Of a stretch of 64,000 bases of DNA, positions 45,189 through 55,100 are shown piece after piece. Below the pieces are notes generated by a model. That model saw only the letters and a list, made by a program, of their open reading frames with translations. It made no database searches and was not told where the DNA came from. This DNA comes from Calendula officinalis (lineage: Eukaryota > Streptophyta > Magnoliopsida > Asterales > Asteraceae): contig OY970824.1 of assembly GCA_963853835.1 (NCBI GenBank), forward strand, positions 45,032,227-45,096,226. Direction: 5' to 3'. The position numbers and the translations under genes are program-made. The number at the start of each line of letters is the position of its first letter. Position 1 is the stretch's first letter.

Positions 45189-46087
45189 GTTGGTTTAGAG
45201 ATTTAAACTAGATTAACAAAGTTTTTGTTTGTTTAATTTTTATTAAAGTTTTTTTTGTTCCAACCTTTTCTTCTTCTTCTTAATTCACGAAAAAGGGTAA
45301 GAACCCTAGGACCAAGTATGTTAAACTAGTTAAGTTTAATTGGTCAAAAGGATTCTACAAAACCCTAGAAATTTTCATGAATGGCTTCTTTTCCCTAACC
45401 CTAGTATTTTCGTAATTATGCAGAACCCTAGGATCAAGATTGTAAAAAATTTTGATCAAGAGGATTCTTTGCTTAATTACATGATCTTCAAAATCTAGGA
45501 TCAAGTATGTTAAACCAAGTTGTGGTTTAATTGATCAAAAATGATTCTTTCCTTTTTTTTTAAGATTTCGTGATTATGGAGGTTTCTTGGACACCAAGTT
45601 TGTTAAACTAGCTTAGTTTAATTGGTAAAAAAAAAAAGTTTCCTAGACTTTAAGGAATTTTTCGAAAAACCCTAGATATAATCTAGGACCAAGAACATTA
45701 AACTAGTTGAGTTTAATTGTTTAAAAGAATTAATTAGGTTAATAATCTAAAACCTAGATAATTAAACAAGTTCATGTTTAATAGGTTTAATTATTATTTT
45801 AATAGATTTATTAAGACTAGTTCTTTAAACCTAGACAAAGTTTATTGTCTATAAGGTTTAAATTAAAAAATTCAAATAAATTTATTAGGGTTATAATCTA
45901 TCTTAGAATTTAAACAAAGTTTATTGTTTAAATAAGATTGATTAGAAATAATTTTTGATAAATAATGTTTTTGATCAAGAAAGTCAAAACCCTAGTTTTG
46001 ACTGATCAAGAACAAGATTAGGGTTTAACTAAATTAATGAGAATTAAAAGAAGTGTTAATTTTTTAGTTCAAGAAATTAACAAGATG

Positions 46088-46091
<4 letters not shown>

Positions 46092-46136
<45 letters not shown>
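46092..46136. repeat. (TA)n microsatellite in B2 leader
   Basis: A pure TA run at the equivalent position to 36249-36313 in B3. Confidence 0.95.
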
Positions 46137-46141
<5 letters not shown>

Positions 46142-46633
46142 TTCGGATTTTAAATATTTAAAAAGGTAAAATGAGTTTTAATAGATAAAGTAGTTTATTC
46201 TTATAAGAATGTTACAAGTTTATTTTAAAAGAAATATATATGTATATATTAAATACAAGATTAAATGGAACATTAAAAGGATAATGTTATTTTGATTTTT
46301 AAGGTTAATAATATAACTAGTTATTGTATAAGTTGATTATATAATTGAAACTAGAAAGTACAAAGTTATGATTTCATTATAACTAGAAATTGTACAAGTT
46401 GAGATTATATGATAAACTAGAAATATACAAAGTTATATATTATTATTATAAGGTGTATAAAGTTATAAGTTATTATAACTAGATAACTATACAAGTATAA
46501 TATAAGTATTTTACAAGTCATGTAAGATACTAAACTAATGATCAAGGTTAAATAACAAGAGAACTTTATAACCTATATTTAACTAGTTCAAGTTTAATGT
46601 AAGAAAGGTTTAAACAAACTAAGAATTATTATA

Positions 46634-46946
46634 CTTCCTCCGATTCAAAATAAGTGATACACTTTCCTTTTTGGGGTGTATCAAAATAAGTGATACACTT
46701 TGAAAAATTACCTTATTTGGCAACAAATAGTGGGACTCACACCCACTAACTATCTACTTTAGCAAAGTGAAAAGACCTCTTTACCCTTACTTTTACTTTT
46801 AAACATCATTAACTCCACTTTATTTAAAAATAGTGGGACCCATTTCCCACTAACCATCCAATTAATCTAATTTAACTATCATTATAAATTTTTGCCTCAA
46901 AATCCGTGAAATCCAAAGTGTATCACTTATTTTGAATCGGAGGAAG
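46634..46946. mobile_element. Stowaway-like MITE, copy 2 (313 bp)
   Basis: It has the same terminal repeats as copy 1, in the opposite internal orientation, with TA at 46632-46633 and 46947-46948. The homologous positions in B1 (about 22995) and B3 (about 35696) lack it, so empty sites are visible in the same window. Confidence 0.93.
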
Positions 46947-47998
46947 TATATAGTCTTTATATAATAAGGTTATTAGTTTCACCAAGTATAGACCGGTGAT
47001 TGTGTTTGCTTAAGTTCCATCATGGTTGTTGGAGCTAGTGTGAGCTACACAAGAAAATCACAAAGTTTATAAATGTGTCGTCAAGACATAAGTTTTGGTC
47101 GAATCTAGTAAGTCAAAACAAATGTTAAACATATGAAAAACTAGGTATGTTAAACTAGATATATGATTCAAGTTTATGAATTGTAAAAGAATTAAAATTT
47201 TAACATAAGTTTTAAAGTTTTTCAAGAAAGATAAAACAAGTAAGTTTTATTCTAGATAAGGTTTTTTCACAAAACCTAGTAAAACGTTTTGTACACCTCG
47301 TTTTAGGTGTACATGTAAAACGCGCAAATTCTTGAAACTATAAGTTTTAAAGAAAAGTTCTTAAGGTTTAAAAAGGTGTCTTGTTGAATTCTTGAATTCA
47401 CAAGTCACATATTTTAAACAAGGATTAAGATTGGAAAAAGGTTTAAGTTTAGTTCAAGACTTAAACAAACCCAAGAAAATCTTAGATCTAAGTACTATCC
47501 ACCTAATGAAACACCTCACTTGTTCAACGATATTCATATTGTAAGGATAAAGAACCTTAGATATGGATTCAAATCATTGCGAGTGTTAGGGTGCGTAGGG
47601 TTCTGTGATAATTGGGAGTCCCGGCGCAGAACATTGCACTGTCTTAGATGGTCTGATCTACTTTGGTGATAATCGGGAGTCCCGGCCCAAAAAGTACTTG
47701 AGTAGAATAAACATACACTAGACTTTATTGCAACTTAAAAATGTATGATTAAATTCGTACAAGGTTGTAATAAGTTATAAGTCTAAAGATTCTACGACCC
47801 CTAGGAATCGTGTCAAGTCTTGATACGATCAGTAAGGATGTTACCTACCAGAAACAGCATGTCTCGTCGGGAAGTGCCCAAACCTTGCAGCGAGAATGTG
47901 ATATATGGATCCTAGGCCTAAAATATTAATTATGGGTTTACAATATATTTTAGAGATGTTTGTTGATGATTACTTATTAAACTGGGTTTGATTTGTAG

Positions 47999-48707
47999 AT
48001 GGCAGCAACAACCACAACGACAAATACCAACAATCTCTCACTACGCTTGTTTCTAGAAAAGGACGAATTGACTGGGTCAATATTTCTCAATTGGAAGCGT
48101 GATCTTCGGATTATGCTTAGGCATGAGAGAAAAGGAAATGTCCTAGAAAGAGCAATGCTAAATGCCCCTGACGAAAATGCTAGAAATGAATCAGTACAAG
48201 CATATTACGCTTGTAGAGTGTTCAATTCTTGCAAGATGGGTAAGGGATCATCAGTGAGTGCTCACGTCATGAAAATGAATGAGCACATGGATCGTCTTAA
48301 AATAACTAGGACACCCAGTACCATTGCAGTTAGCAATAATAATGATACTCAACTCGTTGTTAGATGACTATTAGCCTTATGTAGTCAACTACAACATGCA
48401 TAACATGGACAAATCCATTGATGAGCTACATTCTATGCTCAAGACTAATGAGTTGAGTTTGGGGACCAAGTTTAAGAATGATCTTATAGTAACTGATGAT
48501 GGTAGTGAAAAGAGAAAGAGGCGCAGTGGAAAGGGAAAGGGTAAAACCAATCTCAGCCATGACGTGCCCAAGGGTAATGGAGTCAAACAAAAGGTCAAGA
48601 AGGTGAAGCCAAACAAGGCAAGGACCGAGAAACGGTGTCTTGGTTGTGGCGAGGGTCAAAGGGTAGGAGGCAATGCAAGATCCTCAGTTGACTTGACCAA
48701 CTTCTAA
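47999..48707 (+). pseudogene. B2 gag, broken
   Basis: ATG 47999 follows TTTGTAG, a possible acceptor. The first frame (to 48367) has NNLSLRLFLEKDELTGS, FLNWKRDLRIMLRHERKG and VSAHVMKMNEHMDR. The frame is then lost near 48300 and resumes as YNMHNMDKSIDELHSMLKTN through a basic segment (KRKRRSGKGKGK) to TAA 48705-48707. The middle segment present in B3 gag (about 55 codons) is deleted. The zinc knuckle is degenerate (CLGCGEGQRVGG), lacking the His and last Cys. B1 shares both defects, so both descend from an already defective master copy. Confidence 0.85.
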
Positions 48708-49503
48708 ATATTCACTTCAAGACACTTGTAAAGTTTATTATGAGTAACTCAACTTTTGCAATCCTTTATTGTAAGAGATGATGGAAAGTGAAGATGGCTT
48801 GCATGAGATATTAATAACCACACAAGCACCAAGTTAATTTTATAATTCAGTATTTTTATTTTGGATTCATAAAAAAAACAGTTTTATTTTTGTTAAGACA
48901 AATTTTTATGTTAAAACTCATTTTCGGTTTTACCAAATTTTGAATCCATCGTTGAATTATAATGTGTGCATGTGTGATAACTACACTAGTCAAGTTTTAT
49001 GACTAGATTGCAAGTCAAGTTTTGATTTATTGATAATCTCATGAGTTATATTTGTTTGATTGTTGTGTGAATATCTTAGAAGCTCAAATTACTTAGATGC
49101 TAGTAATTAGAAAGTTTTTCTAATGAAAGTATTTAAGAGTTTTTATGGAAAGCATAAAGTTCAAGGTACATTGAACTTATTTAAAACATCTTAAGTAATT
49201 GTTACTTATGATAGTAAGTTTTAAAGTATTAGTGTTAATATAGTATGATTATATTGGATATAATCAAAAATAGACTTTAAAGAGTATTATTACAAGTCTT
49301 TCATACTTGTGATAAAGGAATTTAATGAAGTCATAATTCCCTAATATGAATAATTGGATATTCGTATAATCCAAGGAAAATGACTTAGACATTAAATGAA
49401 CTCTTAAAAGGGACAAACTATATTAAAGAATTTAAGAATTAAAAGGTATTATTACAAGTCTTTTTATACTTGTAATAAATACAACATTTGATCATGTCAT
49501 AAT
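48708..49503 (+). other. B2 post-gag region, left of D
   Basis: No pol motifs. It contains the first hairpin unit (ACAAGT/ACTTGT arms near 49289-49308 and AAGTCAT/ATGACTT arms) and part of the second. It is broken by D at ATAAT. Confidence 0.7.
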
Positions 49504-50348
49504 TGTTAGAATTCGTGACTTAATCACTGATGATTAAACTGTCAGAATCGTAACCTTAATCATTGGTGATTAAAGTGTTAGATTTGTAATAGCTTAATCA
49601 TTGATGATTGAACTGTCAGATTCGTGGCAACTTAATCATTGGTGATTAAACTGCCGGACTCGTGACAGCTTAATCATAAGTGATTAAATTGTCAGAATTT
49701 AGTGCCCACCGACACACATGTACGGGTATCATGGCCGATGATGCACGAGCCTATCGGGTCACACGCCGGGGGAATTCCTTTCCGATAACACTTAAATTAA
49801 GAGAGATAAATAAAGATGTTGGGAGAAATAAAAGTGGCTTTTATTTCATTGGACCATTTAATGGTCCAATGCATGTGAAGGAAAGCCACCACTTTTCCAC
49901 ATGCTTGCTTTAATTCCATTGGACCACTTTTTGGTCCAATGCATGTAGAGCTTTTCCACCCACCTTCACATGCTCTCTTATCTATATAAGAGAGATGTGG
50001 GAGGTTGATTACAAATAATGCAAAATCGTTTTCTCTCTAAAAACATAAGTGTTTGGTTGCCGAAATTCTAAGAAGAGGTCTTGAGCATTTTCGGTGTCGG
50101 GTTAGCAACTCGAAAGGGATCACTCACTCGGTGTGGATCAACGGTAGAGGGGAACGATTTCGTGACCTTCATCCATTAGAGAGTTCATCATTATCTTGCG
50201 GGTGTCTTCGAGGGTATGATGTTCTCTCCATCTTCTTTGTTGCACGATTTGGGTTTAGAGATTCGGTCATTGGTGGATCTTGGTGGTTAAATATTTTTCT
50301 ATTAAATATACGTTTCCGCTGCGTTTTAGAACCCACCAAAATCCAACA
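49504..50348 (+). repeat. 5' LTR of D (845 bp)
   Basis: It starts TGTTAGAATTCG and ends AAAATCCAACA. U3 has five 36-38-bp tandem repeats, two ATTGGACCA/TGGTCCAAT hairpins (49850-49942) and a TATA box within CTCTCTTAT-CTAT-ATAAGAGAG (49973-49994). Confidence 0.95.
49520..49687 (+). promoter_or_regulatory. Five tandem palindromic repeats in D U3
   Basis: TTAATCA-N4-TGATTAA occurs at 49520, 49556, 49594, 49632 and 49670 with 36-38-bp spacing (the third is imperfect). Tandem U3 repeats act as enhancers in some plant copia elements such as Tnt1. The TTAATCA/TGATTAA core resembles homeodomain-type sites; that role is an inference. Confidence 0.6.
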
Positions 50349-50349
50349 G

Positions 50350-50361
50350 TGGTATCAGAGC
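50350..50361 (+). other. Primer-binding site of D
   Basis: TGGTATCAGAGC lies one base after the 5' LTR and is complementary to initiator tRNA-Met. Confidence 0.93.
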
Positions 50362-51376
50362 CTACTCTAACCGATTCGTGCACATTTCGGGCTTGAAAAC
50401 GATTTGAGGATCGGTTTTGCCATTTTTATTTTTTTTGGATTTCGGGTTTTAGCCTTGCTAAACCCATAATATTTTGACTCACACACTTATATGCTTGTCA
50501 TGATTTTGGCATGAAATGCATGCATGCATAAATTTGTGTTGATGTATGTACTTTATTGCATACAAAGATTCTTTGTGCCTTGAGTGTTTGATTTCGAATC
50601 TTTGTCAAAATATTTTTTGAGAATGGTTGTTGGCACACCATTTTAGCTTTCATGTATGTAGTAGCTAGTAGATTGGTAACCATCATGCCCTTGACCTTGT
50701 GCCGTGTGTTTGGTTGTTATTCATTTGATGAAGTCACAATGGTTTGTAATTAATAATCTATTAATTTTGGTATGTAATATTTATTAATTATGGCTTGCAT
50801 GCCATTGATTTTCATTTGTATTTGTACTAGTTAGTAGGATTTCGTGGCTTGCTAGCCATTTCTATATTTTCTATGTACTTGTAAAACGAAGATCAAAAGA
50901 CAACCAAATGGAATCATGAAGTGATGTCTAGGCAACCTTGGATTCGATGAAGTCTAATGGAGACGGCGGATTTAGTGGGAGCTCACATGGAAGGTCATTA
51001 TTTGTCCATAGTTGACCTTGTTTTTCCCGGGTTGGCTCACGGGAAAAACGCATAGGCTTTGGGCATGGTTACCAATTTTGTTGTATGCGTGTGATGTTTA
51101 TTTATTTGCTTGGTTGTTTGATTTTCGCAATGTTAAATAAATAAATTAAATTAATTAAAAATGGTTTAATTAAATCACTCGCTATAGATTAATTAAAAGG
51201 TGAAAAATGTTTTTGTCACAAAAGTAATTAATCAAAATTTTAAAAGGGATTAATTAAAAGGTGAAAAATGTTTTTGTCACAAAAGTAATTAATCAAGACT
51301 TTAAAAGAAAACAAAAACCCGTTTTGAGAATATCATTTTATTATCCTAATGATGACGCCACCCAAATCTTGCTAGA

Positions 51377-51801
51377 CAAAGTTGGTTGTCGTGCATTAGC
51401 CGAGCCGATTTTGAAAAGACAGTGTGGAAGGTGAGTGTGACTCATTTTTCTATGATTGGTCGTCGTGCATTAGCCGAACCATTATAGTCAAAATGTTTCA
51501 CCGCGTATCATGTTGGATGATTTATTTGATTTCTCACAAAATGTAAGTCTTGCACTATCCATTGGAGTGTCACCACTTAAGTCTTGTGGAGCAAGGTCGG
51601 TTGTCGAGCGAAACCGAGCCGTGCCTTGTGAAGCAAGATAAGGGTGAGTATAAGTTCCTTAATTAAGTTGGTTGTCGAGCGAAACCGAGCCAATTTAGTT
51701 ATGGGCTTATCGTGGATCTAGATGGTCGATTTACAAACTTCAAACTAGATTTTAAATGATTGTCGAGCGAAACCGAGTCATTTAAAGTTTGGTTTGAGGT
51801 T
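51377..51801 (+). other. Array of five conserved-loop hairpins in D leader
   Basis: The hairpins lie at 51377-51413, 51450-51487, 51592-51628, 51657-51704 and 51736-51801. The first two share the apical GTCGTGCATTAGCCG and the last three share GTCGAGCGAAACCG. The stems differ in sequence but pair over 10-26 bp with many G-U pairs. Confidence 0.75.
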
Positions 51802-52007
51802 AGTGCATGAAGGGATCAAACATGCCAATTGACACAATGGTTGTCAAGTGATCCCGCAAGAAGCTAAGAGTTGTAAGTCACAATTGGTACAAAATAAATG
51901 CAATTGGTACAATTGGTACAATATGATTATTGGTACAATTGGTACAATATGGCATTAGTACAATATGGTGATTACAATGGTACAATGGATACCACCGGAA
52001 ATAGCTT

Positions 52008-52042
52008 TACATTATGATCCGCGGCATACCCGTCATAATGTA
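52008..52042 (+). other. Pre-gag covarying stem-loop, D copy
   Basis: TACATTATG (52008-52016) pairs perfectly with CATAATGTA (52034-52042). The flanks GAAATAGC and GTGAAATACGGATTCTTAG match those of A and B. Confidence 0.7.
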
Positions 52043-52144
52043 TTGTGAAATACGGATTCTTAGCCCTTGTTAAATATAAAAGTTTTGGGTAATATATTTA
52101 CAAGGACCCATCAAACTAACTAAAACTACTTTGCTATTTTTTAG

Positions 52145-55100
52145 ATGGCATCTTCAAACCCCACCACCACCACCAATGTTTCTTTAAGAGTTTTCCTTGA
52201 AAAGGAGAAACTCAATGGTGCAAACTTCCTTGATTGGGAGAGACAACTAAAACTTGTTCTCCGCCATGAAGGAAAGATGCACTTGATTGAAGGACCTCTT
52301 CCCGATGAACCAGGGGAGGATGCGATTCAAGCAGCACACGATGCTCATGAACGTCTCACGAAAGAATGTGAGGACGTTACATGTTTAATGTTGAGCACAA
52401 TGACTCCTGATTTGCAAAAGCAAATGGATCATTTGTACGCTTACGAGCTTATTGTTCAGTTGCGGGACATGTTCCAACAACAAGCAAAGCTAGAGCGGTA
52501 CGAGTGCCTCAAGAACGTGCTTGATCGTAAACTCCTAGAAGGCAGGGATGTGAGCGCTCACGTGTTGCGTATGAAAGCAAACGTGGAACGCTTGGAGAAG
52601 TTAGGCTTCTCCATTGGGAAGGAATTGGCCGTGGATTTTATCCTTAGGTCTCTTCCTACATCATATGAACAGTTTGTTATGAACTATCATATGCATGGTA
52701 TGGACAAGTCCATAATGGAGCTTCATGGTATGTTGAAGACCGCCGAGTCTACCATGACCAAAAGAAAGCCCAACCCAACACATCCCGTCCTTGCAATTCG
52801 AGAAGGAAAGGTCTCCAAGAAGAAGAAGTCCACCCCTACCCCTCAAGGTAAGGGTAAAGGCAAGGTTGGTGCGCCCAAGCCTAAGCCAACTTCGGCGAAG
52901 ATGGCAAAAGGAAAGGTTCCTCAAGCCATGACACCGGAAGATGCGGACTGCTTCTATTGCGGGAAAAAGGGGCATTTCCGCCGTAGTTGCCCAACATACC
53001 TTGAGGAACTCAACAAGCTAAAAGCTAAAGGAGTTGGAGGTACCTCAAAACAAGGTATGTACATGATTGAATTATACCAAACCTCTACTTCGCAAAACTG
53101 GGTTTTAGATACCGGTTGTGGCACTCATATTTGTAATACAATACAGGTGCTACGGGAAAGTGAGAGGTTGATGGTTGGAGAACAAGATCTTATCATGGGA
53201 AACAAGGATGTTGTCTCGGTTGAAGCCAAAGGAAATGTGTTATTGTCCTTTAGATCTAGTTTCTCAATTTTGTTAAAACATGTTCGTTATTCGCCGCTTG
53301 TGGCAAGAAATATTATTTCATGTTATGCTTTATACATTGACGGTTTTAAGTTTGCTTTTAATAATGATGGCACAATTTCTTGTCATAAAAATGGTGATTA
53401 TTATTTTAAAGCATTACCGGTTAATGGCATATATGAGATAGATGCACATGTTAGTAACAAAAGATCAATCATGCAAATTGGTTCTACATCCAAAGATAGT
53501 TTGGATAAATTATCCTTATGGCATAGTCGCCTTGGCCATATAAACAAGACTCGCATCTCCAAGCTCCAAGCAATTGGGTACTTGGAATCGTTTGAAAATG
53601 GTTCAAATGATGTATGTGAATCTTGCTTATTAGGAAAGATGACTAAAGCTCCCTTCACCGGTGTATGTGAGAGGGCTAAGGGTTTATTAGACATTGTACA
53701 CACCGATGTGTGTGGTCCATTTAAACACCTTACAAGGAATAATTGTAGATACTTCGTAACCTTTATAGATGATTATAGTAGGTTTGGATATGTTTACTTG
53801 ATTAAACATAAGTCAGAAACCATTGAGGTGTTCAAGATATTCCAAAACGAAGTTGAGAACCAATTGGGCAAGTCAATCAAGATACTTCGATCTGATAGAG
53901 GCGGAGAGTATCTTAATCTAGAGTTTATTGACCATCTTAAGAATTGTGGGATTGTCTCACAATTAACACCTCCTAGGACTCCACAATTGAATGGAGTCGC
54001 CGAGAGGAGAAATCGAACATTACTTGACATGGTTCGATCAATGATGGCAAGAACCCAAATACCCATAAGTTTTTGGGGATATGCTCTAGAAACGGCGTGT
54101 AAGCTTCTTAATCTCGTACCAACAAAGAAGGTAGAAAAGACACCTTTCGAGATATGGCATGGGAGTAAACCTCCACTATCCTATCTTAGAGTTTGGGGTT
54201 GTCAAGCCTACGTAAAGCGGGAGGCCGATGACAAATTAGAACCCCGTTCAGAAAAGTGTTATTTCATTGGATATCCTAAAGCGGGACTTGGATATTTGTT
54301 TTACAAACCTACCGAGAACAAGGTATTTGTTGCTCGAAGGGCAGTATTTCTTGAAAGAGAACTTTTATCCAATGAACCTAATGGAAAGCATATAGATCTT
54401 GAGGAAACTCAAGATATATCCAATGAACTACCTAATGTTGGCACTAGCACACAACCTCAAGAGGTTGGTACCGATCAAGAGGATGCGGTAGAAACTGACG
54501 TTCCACCATTGTCTCTTCGTAGATCTGGTAGAACTCGCACTGAGCCAGAGAGATATGGGTTTCTCATATCTGAGGGCAGCGAGTTACTAGGGGATCATGA
54601 TGAACCCTCTACCTACCAGGAAGCGATGGCAGGCCCAGAGTCTGACAAATGGAGAGATGCAATGGAAGTCGAAATGCAATCCATGAAGGACAACCAAGTA
54701 TGGGAACTGGTTGATCCTACACCCAGCTGTAAGCTTGTGGGGTGTAAATGGGTCTATAAAGTAAAGACCGGCATGGATGGACAGATTGATACTTTCAAAG
54801 CACGACTGGTTGCTAAAGGCTTCACTCAAACCCATGGTGTTGACTATGATGAAACCTTTTCCCCAGTGGCTATGTTGAAATCTATCAGGATACTTATGGC
54901 AATTGCCGCCTTTCATGATTATGAAATTTGGCAAATGGATGTAAAAACCGCCTTCCTTAACGGGAAGCTTACTGAAGAGGTATATATGAGACAACCTGAG
55001 GGTTTTGTACATCCAAAGTATCCTAATAAAGTCTGTCAGCTTAAGAAGTCCATTTATGGACTTAAGCAAGCATCTCGAAGTTGGAATCTTTGCTTTGATG

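Larger units (their letters stand above)
45189..47998 (+). other. B2 leader, tandem hairpin modules, noncoding
   Basis: Modules at 45310-45345, 45432-45457 and 45499-45536, plus weaker ones to about 45800, share outer arms GAnCAA/TTGnTC and inner arms TTAAACnn/nnGTTTAA. A TA run lies at 46092-46136 and a MITE at 46634-46946. GGGAGTCCC hairpins follow at about 47598-47690, and the pre-gag stem-loop is at 47863-47894 (one C-A mismatch). Confidence 0.7.
50362..52144 (+). other. D leader, noncoding, hairpin arrays
   Basis: It contains a 49-bp direct duplication (51187-51235 and 51248-51296), five hairpins with conserved apical parts (51377-51801), GGTACAATTGGTACAAT-type repeats (51886-51990) and the pre-gag stem-loop (52008-52042). 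It ends in a pyrimidine-rich TTTGCTATTTTTTAG directly before the gag ATG, which could be a splice acceptor. Confidence 0.75.

Noticed and set aside
50053..50370. 105-codon open frame in the D 5' LTR (repeated at 57608)
   Set aside because: It spans the promoter/R-U5 region and PBS. It is conserved only because the LTRs are nearly identical, with no protein-like motif.
52661..52975. Long antisense open frames across the D polyprotein
   Set aside because: Shadow frames of a strongly coding region; no independent motifs or start context.
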